DNA of 48,013 bases. Origin: Thermoprotei archaeon (lineage in GTDB: Archaea; Thermoproteota; Thermoprotei; Thermofilales; B20-G17). The position numbers were made by a program, and so were the translations under genes. This document shows, one piece after another, positions 1 through 9,700 of the stretch. How positions within the stretch are numbered: the stretch's first letter is position 1; each line of letters begins with the position of its first letter. A model generated the notes under the pieces. The model was not told where the DNA came from and did no database searches. It worked only from the letters and a program-made list of their open reading frames with translations. The stretch lies in NCBI GenBank assembly GCA_003650675.1, contig QMRH01000007.1, forward strand, positions 1-48,013, read 5' to 3'.

Positions 1-1373
1 CTCCCGCGATAATATTCATAGACGAAATAGACGCAATAGCACCCAAAAGAGAAGAAGTAACAGGAGAAGTAGAAAAAAGAGTAGTAGCACAACTACTAGC
101 CCTAATGGACGGGCTCGAAGCAAGAGGAGATGTAATAGTAATCGGGGCAACAAATAGGCCTAACGCGCTTGACCCAGCGTTAAGAAGACCAGGAAGATTC
201 GACAGAGAAATAGAAATCGGAGTTCCAGACAAACAGGGTAGATATGAAATATTGCTCGTGCATACCCGGAACATGCCTCTCTCAAAAGACGTTAACTTAA
301 GGAGAATAGCGGAAATAACGCATGGATTCGTAGGCGCGGACCTAGCTGCCCTATGTAGGGAGGCTGCGATGAAGGCTTTACGTAGGATACTTCCAAAAAT
401 AGACTTAGAGCAAGATAAGATTTCAACTGAAATCTTGGAACAGATCGAGGTGACTATGGAGGACTTCATGAAGGCTTTCAGGGAAATAACTCCCACAGCC
501 CTAAGGGAAATAGAGATAGAAATACCTTCTGTCAGATGGGAGGATGTAGGAGGTTTAAGGGAGGCTAAGCAGGAGCTACAAGAAGCTGTTGAATGGCCAT
601 TAAAGTACCCGGAGGCATTTAGGAGACTTGGAATACGTCCACCTAAAGGTATTTTGTTGTATGGTCCTCCTGGTTGTGGTAAGACTTTGCTTGCAAAGGC
701 CGTAGCCACAGAAAGCGACGCCAATTTCATAAGCATTAAGGGACCTGAGGTTTTCAGTAAATGGGTTGGAGAGTCTGAAAGAGCCATAAGAGAAATCTTT
801 AGAAAAGCAAGGCAGGTCGCCCCAGCAGTAATATTCATAGATGAGATAGATGCACTGGCACCGGTAAGAGGATACGGTGTTGGAGATTCAATGGTTACTG
901 AACGTGTGGTCAGCCAGTTGCTGACGGAAATGGATGGAATCGAGAAATTGGAGGGGGTTGTAGTAATAGGTGCAACTAATAGACCCGATATAGTGGATCC
1001 AGCTCTTTTAAGGCCGGGTAGACTTGAAAGGATAATATATGTTGGCCCCCCCGACGTGGAAGCCAGACTAGAAATTTTGAAGATACACACACGTAACATG
1101 CCACTAGGCGAAGATGTGAATCTGGTGGAATTGGCAAGGTTGACCGAGGGGTACTCGGGATCAGACCTTGAACTACTTGTACGTGAGGCCGGATTGCTGG
1201 CATTAAGGGAGGATTTAAATATATCAAAAGTCTATATGAGACACTTCCAGGTGGCGCTTTCAAAGATCAAACCCTCGGTAACGGAAGATATGTTACGCTA
1301 CTATCAGATCTGGAGCGAAAAAGCTAGGTCGATTAGAGAACGGAGGGTTATAAGTCCCTCTTACTTCGTTTAG
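1..1373 (+). CDS. cdc48: CDC48/VCP-family AAA+ ATPase, C-terminal part (5' truncated by window edge)
   Basis: Two-domain AAA+ unfoldase of the CDC48/p97/VAT family, which uses ATP to extract and unfold proteins in the cytoplasm. The reading frame is open from base 3, upstream of the first ATG at 105, and already encodes the D1 Walker B ([12 protein letters not shown]), so the N domain and D1 Walker A lie outside the window. The D2 domain is complete: Walker A GPPGCGKT near 664-687, Walker [12 protein letters not shown] near 830-860, and ATNRPD with an R-finger segment after it. The protein ends in SYFV, which is not the classic HbYX proteasome-docking tail. D1 and D2 repeat each other at the DNA level around Walker B. 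A small winged-helix-like gene follows 21 bases later on the same strand. Confidence 0.97.
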   Translation, partial: PAIIFIDEIDAIAPKREEVTGEVEKRVVAQLLALMDGLEARGDVIVIGATNRPNALDPALRRPGRFDREIEIGVPDKQGRYEILLVHTRNMPLSKDVNLRRIAEITHGFVGADLAALCREAAMKALRRILPKIDLEQDKISTEILEQIEVTMEDFMKAFREITPTALREIEIEIPSVRWEDVGGLREAKQELQEAVEWPLKYPEAFRRLGIRPPKGILLYGPPGCGKTLLAKAVATESDANFISIKGPEVFSKWVGESERAIREIFRKARQVAPAVIFIDEIDALAPVRGYGVGDSMVTERVVSQLLTEMDGIEKLEGVVVIGATNRPDIVDPALLRPGRLERIIYVGPPDVEARLEILKIHTRNMPLGEDVNLVELARLTEGYSGSDLELLVREAGLLALREDLNISKVYMRHFQVALSKIKPSVTEDMLRYYQIWSEKARSIRERRVISPSYFV

Positions 1374-1394
1374 CAATATAAGGGGGTGTTTAAA

Positions 1395-1610
1395 ATGACA
1401 CCTGAATTAGTACTAGAGATACTTGAGGAACTCCAACGCCAGGGAGGTGCAATAAAGGATTCAATATTATACCAAATTCTTAAAAAACGATATAATTTAA
1501 GCCCGCGTGAATTTAATAGGATACTAATGATACTGGAGCTTCGCAGGTTAATCTACGTGGAAACAATTAAGAAAGGAGAAAAGCTCATACAATTATATTC
1601 TAAGCTTTAG
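1395..1610 (+). CDS. Small winged-helix-like protein
   Basis: A 71-residue basic protein of unknown function. I chose ATG 1395 rather than the in-frame GTG at 1386 because that GTG is part of the ribosome site GGGGGTG, which sits six bases before 1395. The sequence reads as helix-helix-helix-strand: ELVLEILEELQRQGG, ILYQILKKRYNLS, REFNRILMILELRRLIYVE. This is the pattern of a winged helix with a two-strand wing, so DNA or protein binding is an inference. It follows cdc48 by 21 bases and precedes fen by 53 bases. It could be co-transcribed with cdc48. I do not recognise a named family. Confidence 0.75.
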   Translation: MTPELVLEILEELQRQGGAIKDSILYQILKKRYNLSPREFNRILMILELRRLIYVETIKKGEKLIQLYSKL

Positions 1611-1663
1611 TAAAATAATCTTTATACATCTGTTTACTAAAAATATTTTCAAGGAAGATAAAG

Positions 1664-2701
1664 ATGGGTGTTAACTTAAAAGACCTGGTTGAAAAGAAAC
1701 GTATTCTAAGTATAGAAGAGCTACGTGGAAAAATCATTTCAATAGATGCTTATAACGCGCTTTACCAGTTCCTTGCCATAATAAGGCAACCTAATGGAAC
1801 ACCCTTAATGGATTCATCTGGTAGGATAACAAGCCACCTGAACGGCTTACTATATAGGACAATTAACTTCCTCGAATACGGAATTAAGCCAGTATATGTT
1901 TTTGATGGTAAACCGCCGGAGATAAAGAAGATTGAGATACTTCGCCGTACACGGCGGAAAGAGGAGGCTGTAAAAAAGTACGAGGAAGCGTTAAAAAGAG
2001 GGGATTTACAGGCTGCCAGAATATATGCCCAGCAGACTTCTAGGCTGACTGAGGATATGGTGAACGACGCCAAAAAACTTCTTTCTCTTCTTGGTGTGCC
2101 TTGGGTGCAGGCCCCCTCTGAAGGTGAAGCACAAGCAGCGTATCTTGTGATTAAAGGTGATGCATGGGGGGCGGCAAGCCAGGATTACGATGCACTGCTT
2201 TACGGAGCTCCAAGACTTGTAAGGAACCTCACTATATCCGGTAGAAGAAAACTTCCAAGGAAAGATGTTTACATAGAAATTAAGCCTGAACTTATAGTGC
2301 TTACAGAGGTTTTAAAGAGCCTTGGTATAACCCGTGAACAACTGATAGATATTGCTATACTGATAGGAACCGACTACAATCCTGAGGGGGTTCCAGGGAT
2401 AGGGCCTAAAAAAGCCCTGAAAATAATAAAGGAATTTAAATCGCTTGAAAATGCCATGAACATGCTTCCGTCTGATGTTTTTCCAGTGGATCCAAGCGAG
2501 ATAAAAAAGGTTTTCCTCAATCCTCCAGTGACCGATAATTATGAACTAGAATGGCATGAACCTGACTTTGAAGGAATAATGTATTTTCTGTGTGACGAAC
2601 ACGATTTTTCCAGAGAGAGGGTGAGAAATGCTCTGAAACGTGCTATCAAAGCTGTAAAGGAAATTAAAACCCAGAAAAGTTTAGATTCATGGTTTGGATG
2701 A
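1664..2701 (+). CDS. fen: Flap endonuclease 1 (FEN1/Rad2 family)
   Basis: Structure-specific 5' flap endonuclease and exonuclease that trims flaps during Okazaki fragment maturation and repair. It starts with the family's MGVNLKDLV; Met1 is removed so that Gly2 can contact DNA. Acidic active-site segments are visible: [12 protein letters not shown] near residue 30, VFDGKPP near 80, and the internal region EGEAQAAYL, then [11 protein letters not shown], then [18 protein letters not shown] (helix-two-turn-helix). The C-terminus QKSLDSWFG (residues 337-345) is a canonical PCNA-interacting peptide. At 345 residues it is full length. A weak TATA (tctttatac) lies about 45 bases upstream. Its stop overlaps the start of the next gene (ATGA), implying translational coupling. 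Confidence 0.97.
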   Translation: MGVNLKDLVEKKRILSIEELRGKIISIDAYNALYQFLAIIRQPNGTPLMDSSGRITSHLNGLLYRTINFLEYGIKPVYVFDGKPPEIKKIEILRRTRRKEEAVKKYEEALKRGDLQAARIYAQQTSRLTEDMVNDAKKLLSLLGVPWVQAPSEGEAQAAYLVIKGDAWGAASQDYDALLYGAPRLVRNLTISGRRKLPRKDVYIEIKPELIVLTEVLKSLGITREQLIDIAILIGTDYNPEGVPGIGPKKALKIIKEFKSLENAMNMLPSDVFPVDPSEIKKVFLNPPVTDNYELEWHEPDFEGIMYFLCDEHDFSRERVRNALKRAIKAVKEIKTQKSLDSWFG

Positions 2702-3372
2702 TGAACTTCAGTGAAGAGCGACGAAAACTAGTTAAACGTCTCATACGGGAAGGATACATCCGTTCGGAGAAAACGGCCAGAGCTATGATGACCGTTCCAC
2801 GGGAGCTTTTCGTGCCACAACCGTATGCTAAATATGCTTACGAAGACACCCCCTTACCGACGCTCTGTGGCCAAACAATAAGCGCACCCCATATGTGTGC
2901 ACTTATGTGCGAAGAATTAGATCTAAAAGAGGGTGAATTGGTTCTAGAAATAGGTACAGGAAGCGGCTATCATGCGGCACTTTGTGCCGAAATAGTAGCT
3001 CCAAATGGATCTAAAAAACCCGGACATGTTTTTTCGATAGAAATCATATGGGAGTTGGCATGTTTCGCGCATAAAAATCTTCGCAAGGCTGGTTATTCAG
3101 ATAGGGTAACTGTAACCAATGCCGACGGAACATTTACTATACCGTTTAGAACCACATTTGACAAGATTCTTGTAACGGCGGCGGCGCCCCGTTTACCCTC
3201 TAACTTGTTAAAATGGCTTAAAGATGGAGGATTAATGATAGTTCCTGTAGGTTCCTCGTTCTACCAAGAGTTGCTTGTAGTTAAAAAACTGTCATCTGAG
3301 AAATACGTTGTTGAGAGTAGAGGAGGATGCATTTTCGTGAGGATTCAAGGTAAGGGGGTAGAAAGAATATAG
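2698..3372 (+). CDS. pcm: Protein-L-isoaspartate O-methyltransferase
   Basis: Methylates isoaspartyl residues in aged proteins using SAM, so they can revert to aspartate. The PCMT pattern is clear: [16 protein letters not shown] near the N-terminus, [23 protein letters not shown] (the TIS-P-M segment), SAM motif [19 protein letters not shown], and GGLMIVPVG near the end. I chose ATG 2698, whose ATGA overlaps the FEN1 stop. In-frame ATGs at 2689 and 2701 are alternatives. At about 224 residues it is normal for the family. Downstream DUF371 starts 9 bases after its stop, so fen-pcm-DUF371 is probably one operon. Confidence 0.95.
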   Translation: MMNFSEERRKLVKRLIREGYIRSEKTARAMMTVPRELFVPQPYAKYAYEDTPLPTLCGQTISAPHMCALMCEELDLKEGELVLEIGTGSGYHAALCAEIVAPNGSKKPGHVFSIEIIWELACFAHKNLRKAGYSDRVTVTNADGTFTIPFRTTFDKILVTAAAPRLPSNLLKWLKDGGLMIVPVGSSFYQELLVVKKLSSEKYVVESRGGCIFVRIQGKGVERI

Positions 3373-3381
3373 GGGGTCCTA

Positions 3382-3825
3382 TTGAAATTAAAGGAGGTTT
3401 TTAAGGAGACCGTAATTGCAAAGGGCCACCCTAACATCAAGGCTCTCCATAAAAGTACATTTGAAATAACGAAGGAGAAGTTCTTGACCCCTAGAGGCGA
3501 CTGCATCATAGGTGTCTCGGCCAATAAATCGGTAAAAGATTTCTCAGATACCTTTAAAAAACTTGTTAAAAAGCCTGGTTCAATAGTATTAATAATCCTG
3601 AAAGCTGGCAACCAGACAGATGTAATAGAAGCGAGGGGGCATGAAGACCTTAAGTTAAGTTCCCCTACTTCCATTGTGGTGAGGAAAAGTGGGTTCATAG
3701 ACGATAGAACAATTGCCGTGTATTCAAATAAGGCGGCAGCCGACTTAAATAGAAGCCTTATAAACGCCCTTAGAAAAGCCGATACTATAATAGAAGCTAC
3801 ATTCAAAATCCTGTTTCCATCATAA
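3382..3825 (+). CDS. DUF371 family protein
   Basis: Conserved archaeal protein of unknown function (DUF371). The family core is visible as KGHPNIKALHKSTFEITKE, LTPRGDCIIGVSANKSV, VIEARGHEDL and IVVRKSGFIDDRTIAVYSNKAAADL. The start is TTG 3382, with GGGGGTCC just upstream; no better start exists before the conserved HPN segment. It is the last gene of the fen-pcm run and is followed by a convergent tRNA gene 23 bases away. The conserved TPRGDCIIG block suggests a small-molecule or nucleic-acid binding site, but that is speculation. Confidence 0.85.
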   Translation: MKLKEVFKETVIAKGHPNIKALHKSTFEITKEKFLTPRGDCIIGVSANKSVKDFSDTFKKLVKKPGSIVLIILKAGNQTDVIEARGHEDLKLSSPTSIVVRKSGFIDDRTIAVYSNKAAADLNRSLINALRKADTIIEATFKILFPS

Positions 3826-3848
3826 TAACGTCTCATATAATGTTTAAA

Positions 3849-3942
3849 CGGGCCCGGCGGGATTCGAACCCGCGACCCCCGGGTTAAAAGCCTCACCCGC
3901 CAGCCGGGCGTCCGGTGCTCTTCCAGGCTGAGCTACGGGCCC
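3849..3942 (-). tRNA. tRNA-Lys(UUU) with a 20-nt intron at a non-canonical position
   Basis: Read on the minus strand, the acceptor GGGCCCG pairs with CGGGCCC, the D-stem is GCTC/GAGC and the T-arm is GCGGG TTCGAAT CCCGC. The anticodon loop is CTTTTAA (UUU). The anticodon stem closes perfectly (CCGGG/CCCGG) only if 20 bases are removed between stem positions 30 and 31, at 3892-3911 on the plus strand; a one-base shift to 29/30 is equally possible. The intron contains CGCC...GGCG, able to form the hairpin of a bulge-helix-bulge motif. The mature tRNA is 74 nt including discriminator G. CCA is not encoded. A TATA-like AAAATATATTC lies about 30 bases upstream. Confidence 0.93.
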
Positions 3943-4017
3943 CGCAACATTAACTTATTCTCCTGAATATATTTTTTGCCTTTGTTTAATGGTTCGAAAA
4001 TGTTTTTTCCGGGGGGA

Positions 4018-6690
4018 TTAGAGGAAACTATCTAGTGTACCATCATATTCTTCTTTCTCTTTCTTCTCCTCCTTGAAGGAAAATTCGTTATATTGATCTA
4101 TAGGTTCTCCCAGCTGCTCAAATATCTTTTTCACTAATTCACGGCCCATTAGAGGTAACGCTAAAAGGCGTTGTGGTGGAGTGTTAATTAAGTCTGCAAT
4201 GCCTCTAATACCGTGGTTATACAGTATTCTTGCTCTTTTTCTTCCTATACCTTTTATTCTAACAAGCTCTATTAATTCATCCTTAACTCCATGCTTTACC
4301 CTTTCACGAAGTCTATGAAGTGTGGAGAGATGTTCGCTCATTCCAGAAAGTTTAGCTAGTTCATATGCAGAATAAAGAAGCCATTCGGAAACCTGTGTTA
4401 ATGCATGCAGGTCGCCCGGACCTATCTCGAATCTTTCTAATATTATGTTTTCGTCGATTTCATTAATCCAGTTGTAGAGTATTAAGGCGGTTTTTATACG
4501 AGCTAACCTAAGTTCATAGTCGTCTTCGACCAGTTTTTTCAGCTCCTCTGAATTTATGATCCATGTAGCATGGTTTTTAAGCCATGACTCTATAGCCTTT
4601 TTTTCTCCTCTACGTAGGTAAAAGATCGGTGTTTCAGGAGCATACGAGATTAAATAAAGATAGGGGAATGTATTTTGTGTATCTGTTATCGATCTAAGCC
4701 CCCTTAAAATTATTGCCGCCGTGTAAGGGTCTATATAGAGTTCGGTTACCCGTTTCCCGAGAGAAGTGGATACGAGAGTATGGTTTTTTTCAATTATAAA
4801 ATTATTTTCTTTGAGGAAGGATAGTATCCTTTCTATGCGAAACTTTATGGCATAAATATCATATTGGTGTGCATAGAAGGTTTTTTGTAGAAAATTTATT
4901 AGGGCTTTAATTGAGTTGATGTAAGTTGTGGAGATGAGCGCTAATACATGCGATCTCAATGCAGGTTCGCTGCTAAGTTTAGAGGAGATATCCTCCGGCC
5001 TGGAAGATATATATGCATCAAAGATGAACTCGACTTCTCGCCTGTTTCTAGCAATGGTTATGGCTTCACCCTTCTTGTCGTAACGAGGCCTTCCCGCACG
5101 TCCACAATTATGCACTAAGATACCGTTTGCAAAGTAGTTTTCATTTCCCTCTACACCTATATTATACACCTTAATTGGATATGGTAAATATAGAACCTTT
5201 ACTTGCCGAACTTTACACGGTTCTAAAACCCCTCTCCTATCATTATAAAATAGAACATTTTCTCCCCTACTTAGCTTGATGGCAGGTTTCCACCAAACTA
5301 CTTTATGTCTTTTAACCACTGCTATTTCATGTTCAGGAGTTATTTTTATTGACAGCCCGTTACTCGTGGATACTTCTACAAGAATATTGGCTAACCTAGA
5401 ATAAACAGAATGAACAGGGGATGCTTGGATTCTCTGGTTTTCGGAGTTTAATGAGTAAACATTAATGTTTTTTCGAAGTTCAACCAATTCACCTATAGGA
5501 ACCTTCCCTTCAGATGCATCTACGAGGGTGTCAAAGGGTAAACACATCTGCTTATATTCTATGACAGGTATCTCCTCGTATATACCTAACTCACCATTGA
5601 ACCTTCTGTAGTCACTTATAACTACGCGGCGTGCTGGCAGATTAACCCCAGCGGCCAGCGTTGGTGTAGCTACCACAGCTTTAATTATTCGTTGTCTAAA
5701 CAGTTTCTCTATGAGCCTACGGGATGTATGAGATAAACCTGCATGGTGAAAGGCTACACCGTTGATCAAGCATGAAGCTAATGCTTCTGTGAGATAGTTT
5801 CTCTCGCTCTTCAATAGATCTTTAGTAGCTTTTGCGAGCGTGGATGCATCCTCGCGAGTAAGAAATTTTTTAGCCGGGTACATGATACGTTTTGCGAGAC
5901 TGACTGCACGTTGCCGCGTGTTAGCGAAAATTAGGATTTCTCCTCCTTCACGGAGACAGTCTACGGTCAAATCAATTATTGGGTTTCCTAGGGATGGTAT
6001 TTCTCTAGTAAGGCCGTTTGAATAATGTATTTTCCCATCAATATACACGCCTTCAATCAATTCAACAGGCCGCCACTCGCTAACAACTAGTTTGGCATTC
6101 AGCCAATCAGCTATTTCAGCACTGTTTCCTATAGTCGCGCTAAGCGCCAGTATCTGTATATCTTTTGTTGAGGAAAGATCCAGAAATTTAGACAACACTA
6201 TTTCTAAGGTAGGTCCCCTACGGGGTTCATTCAGTAAATGGATTTCATCGGAAACTACTATGCCTATACTCTCCAACCATGTAGCTTTGTGCCTTAAAAG
6301 ACTGTCGGCTTTCTCGTTAGTCGTTATGATAATATCATATTTTTCAAGCCAGGGATCCGAGCTATCATAATCCCCTGTAGTTAAAGCCACTTTAAGGCCT
6401 ATATAATTGCTATAAAAGGACAGTTCTTCGAATTTCTCCGAGGCAAGAGCACGTAAAGGAGTTAAATATAGGGCTTTAACATTTCTCTCTAGGACTTGCT
6501 TTAAAATAGCTATCTCGGCTATTAGGGTTTTTCCTGAAGCTGTAGGGGCACACACAACAAGGTTCTCGCCTTTTAACAACCCAGATCGTATAGCGGCTTC
6601 CTGTGGTGGATAGAGGTCGGTAATACCCTTTGATAAAAGGGTTTTCTTCGCAGTTATCGGTAAGTCTAGTTCCTCTATACGTATGGTTAC
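4018..6690 (-). CDS. hel308: Hel308 (Ski2-like) DNA helicase with an intein; start codon unclear
   Basis: Superfamily 2 3'-5' DNA helicase acting at stalled replication forks. The frame gives Q-motif-like DLYPPQEAAIRSG, Walker A PTASGKT, DEIH box VSDEIHLLNEP, motif III LSATIGN, motif IV FANTRQRA, motif VI QM/CGRAGRP (split by an intein), and C-terminal helix-hairpin-helix IKGIGRKRARILYNHGI. The first ordinary start (TTG 6579) lies after the Q-motif and would delete it. The frame is open from 6690 and encodes a family-like N-terminus (TIRIEELDLPITAKKTLLSKG) but has no ATG, GTG or TTG there. A GTG at 6694, 9 bases after the mcm stop, is one frame off. Either a one-base indel or an unusual start is likely. 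It is probably co-transcribed with mcm. Confidence 0.93.
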   Translation of the reverse strand, partial: VTIRIEELDLPITAKKTLLSKGITDLYPPQEAAIRSGLLKGENLVVCAPTASGKTLIAEIAILKQVLERNVKALYLTPLRALASEKFEELSFYSNYIGLKVALTTGDYDSSDPWLEKYDIIITTNEKADSLLRHKATWLESIGIVVSDEIHLLNEPRRGPTLEIVLSKFLDLSSTKDIQILALSATIGNSAEIADWLNAKLVVSEWRPVELIEGVYIDGKIHYSNGLTREIPSLGNPIIDLTVDCLREGGEILIFANTRQRAVSLAKRIMYPAKKFLTREDASTLAKATKDLLKSERNYLTEALASCLINGVAFHHAGLSHTSRRLIEKLFRQRIIKAVVATPTLAAGVNLPARRVVISDYRRFNGELGIYEEIPVIEYKQMCLPFDTLVDASEGKVPIGELVELRKNINVYSLNSENQRIQASPVHSVYSRLANILVEVSTSNGLSIKITPEHEIAVVKRHKVVWWKPAIKLSRGENVLFYNDRRGVLEPCKVRQVKVLYLPYPIKVYNIGVEGNENYFANGILVHNCGRAGRPRYDKKGEAITIARNRREVEFIFDAYISSRPEDISSKLSSEPALRSHVLALISTTYINSIKALINFLQKTFYAHQYDIYAIKFRIERILSFLKENNFIIEKNHTLVSTSLGKRVTELYIDPYTAAIILRGLRSITDTQNTFPYLYLISYAPETPIFYLRRGEKKAIESWLKNHATWIINSEELKKLVEDDYELRLARIKTALILYNWINEIDENIILERFEIGPGDLHALTQVSEWLLYSAYELAKLSGMSEHLSTLHRLRERVKHGVKDELIELVRIKGIGRKRARILYNHGIRGIADLINTPPQRLLALPLMGRELVKKIFEQLGEPIDQYNEFSFKEEKKEKEEYDGTLDSFL
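5107..5544 (-). mobile_element. Mini-intein in Hel308 helicase motif VI (146 aa)
   Basis: Self-splicing protein insert between QM and CGRAGRP. It starts with Cys1 (CLPFDTLVDASEGKVPIGEL, block A), has block B TPEHEIAV with the TxxH motif, and ends with block F/G YNIGVEGNENYFANGILVHN followed by extein Cys+1. His-Asn at the end and Cys at +1 are the residues needed for standard class 1 splicing. With 146 residues it has no room for a homing endonuclease, so it is no longer mobile by itself. Removing it restores an uninterrupted motif VI. Confidence 0.95.
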
Positions 6691-6703
6691 TCACCGGCGT
6701 TTA

Positions 6704-9700
6704 CTATGTTTTCTTAATGTAGCCCGGCAACGGTTCGTATAGTTCGCCTTCATTTTTTAAATGTTTTATCGCCTTCTCTACAAAATCTCGGTCCAATCCC
6801 TCCTTTTCAGCTCTATTCATCAATGTCTCCACCTTAATGGGCTTTCCCCGATTTTCCTCTGTTAACTGTTTTATTAAGTTCATTAATCTAATGAATTTCT
6901 CCCGTTGTGAAAGGGGTTTACCGGTCATAACTATATCAATATCTATCGCCTGTGTTTCTACATCTATACCCACGCTTTGCAGGAAGTATAGCATAAGTTC
7001 GATAGCAGCCTCAGCATCCTCTACTGTAACTCGGTCTCTCAGGGACATTTTCGCATGTGCCTCGGCTAAACGAATTAATGCTTCTAACTGTCGAGGGGTT
7101 ATGGTTACAGGTGAATTAGGGTCTTCTCCCTTTTTACGCATGTCCACATAAAACTGAACAATTTTATCTTCTGCCTCTCTAGTAAGCTTAGGGTGAACAT
7201 ATTTCCTTGCATATGCAATGTATTTCTTCAATAAGTCAGGTTGAATTATGTTTTCATAAGCTTCCCTATATCTACCGCCGTGGAGGCCAACGACATGTTG
7301 AGCCAGAACTCTATCCTCTTCTTCTACAGGTCTATCTGTAATGACAAAGATTAAATCAAAGCGCGAAAGGATTGTTACAGGTAAATCGATGTTTTCAGCT
7401 ATGGTACGTTGAGGAATGTATCTACCATAAGCTGGATTAGCTGCCGCTAGGACCGAGGCCCTGGCATTGAGGGTAGCTACTATACCAGCCTTGGCAATGC
7501 TTACTGTGTTATGGAGCACTAGTCCGTGGGAAACGAAAAGATGGTAAGGCTCTACTGTTATGTCATAAACCCATTCTGAATCATTGTTGTCTATCACCTC
7601 TACACGCTCCACAGTTAAAAACCTTATATTACCATTTATCAACGAATCAAGTTCATCGACCATTTTTTCAAGTTCTTCAACGCGGGCTTTCGCCTTTTTA
7701 ATTAACAATTCAGTGATCTTTGGGTCTCTTTTGGTCAGTAGTTTATATTTTAAAGACGAGTAGGGTATACCAGTCTCCCTTGAAAGCTCAGCTATCTTAA
7801 CAATTTTTCTAACAGCCTCTATATTTCTTTTCTCTAACGCTGAACGTAGTTTACGTATTTTCGATTTAATTAGCTCAAGATATTCACATGCCCTTTTCCT
7901 ACATATTTGATATCTTTTTTCTACAATATATGATAAGTAACTATCATTTATGTCCAGTTTATCTGCTACCTGTTTTAACATTCTTGCAACTTCACTAGGT
8001 AATTCATCTCCATAATCGACTTTATCCTTAGATCTTTTAATGAAATTCACGAACCTCTTTACTTCAACATTATCTATTATACTTGCAAGGTTAGAAAGGC
8101 CTTCAGGATCTGAAATTATTACCTTATAGTATTTTTTACCGTTTTCATCTTTTTCTGAAGCCAGATAAGAGTAAATGCCCATGGTTAACAATAAATCTTG
8201 CAGGTCTTCAGCAAGCTGCCTTGAAGAGGCTCTAAAACCTATCTCATTTTTATCGACAAACCCGTTCTCTTTAAAGAAGATGTTGAGGAAGGATCTTTTA
8301 GCTTCAGTATGCATCGTAAATACCGATGCAGGTATACGTTTTAGGGATATCCCTACATTTCTATCTTTAGGTTCTATAAGTACCTTTGAAAGATTCTTTC
8401 CAAATATTTCATAAAATCCCCTATGAGGGGGATTCACTGTATATAATATGTTTCCTCCTTCCTTGTATTGTATTTGTTCGATGAATGCGGGGTTTATTGC
8501 CTTGAATACAGGGGCGTCAACTAGTTGTCCACCCATGTATGTGGACTTTTCACGGTAACTACTTCCAAGGATTATTTGGGTGAAACCGTTAGGGAACATA
8601 AACCCTGCGAATTTCGTTAGCTCCGTACGGTCGACTTCATTTAGAATACTTCTAGCACCTACATTTTCAACTTTGGAGAGATCATATCTGCGTACTCCAG
8701 GTACAAGCATGCCTGGCTTTACCTTGTCAGCTCTAATGGTTGTAAAGGAGCCTCCACTCCATACAACAACTGGGTGTTCAGGTGTAACTGTTATCGAACG
8801 TCTGTTACTGAAGACTAATCTAATGAACTTTGAAGGGGCTTTATGTCTACTTATTCTATGAGCCTTCACCTTAACTATTTTCTTTCTATCCAGATCATAT
8901 GCCATAACATAAACATCATCGACTAAAACTATCTCTGTGTCCTTACCTTTTATCACTCTATTCCTGTATTTTTCTATAATCGTGTCAACAAATTCGCCTA
9001 TCTTGACTTTATCTCCATTAGCCAACATTATTTCGAAGTCTTTATGGTAACTTTGTTGCTCCATTGCTTCATGTATACTAACACGATCGCGGGGATCCAT
9101 TTTATCAAACTCATCGATACAGTTGTGGACTACTATACCTTCTGCAATAAAATTATGGAATGTGGGAACATATAGGTCATAAACGTGGCCTTCATATGGA
9201 ATTTTTTCTATACTGACTATCTCGTCTCTTTCAATGTTCCTTTGGAGCAAAGGCTCACGTAATGCAATTACCTTATCTCCGACCTTGAATTCTCCTGCCT
9301 CCCTCCATTTCAAAGATTCTCCGTCAACCAACTGGTGATTGGGAGTCAATGTTATTTCTTTTCCTGACTTAAATTTAATTCTTAAGAGTTCCCCCCTCCA
9401 GTACTTCCTCCTTAATACAGTTGCTTTCGCATCTACAATTTCTGAGCTATCCAGCGAAAACGATATGACATGTTCATTTAATTCTTGAATGTCAACAACC
9501 TCGCTATTTGATACAGCCTTATATGATTTTGAGGGATCAAAAAGATCTTTGATCCTGATATATCTGTTGTTTATCAAAACCCTTGAATCCGGGTGAAGAC
9601 AAGCCACTCCTCCATCAGCTAACACCAACGCTCCCGCCTCTAGGTAGAATTCACCGCTACTCTTCTCCCTTACAACGGCAGCGGTAAGGCCGGCTGCCGT

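Noticed and set aside
6476-6694. Separate 72-residue protein from GTG 6694
   Set aside because: It overlaps the Hel308 N-terminus in another frame and has no family-like sequence; it more likely marks the misplaced Hel308 start.
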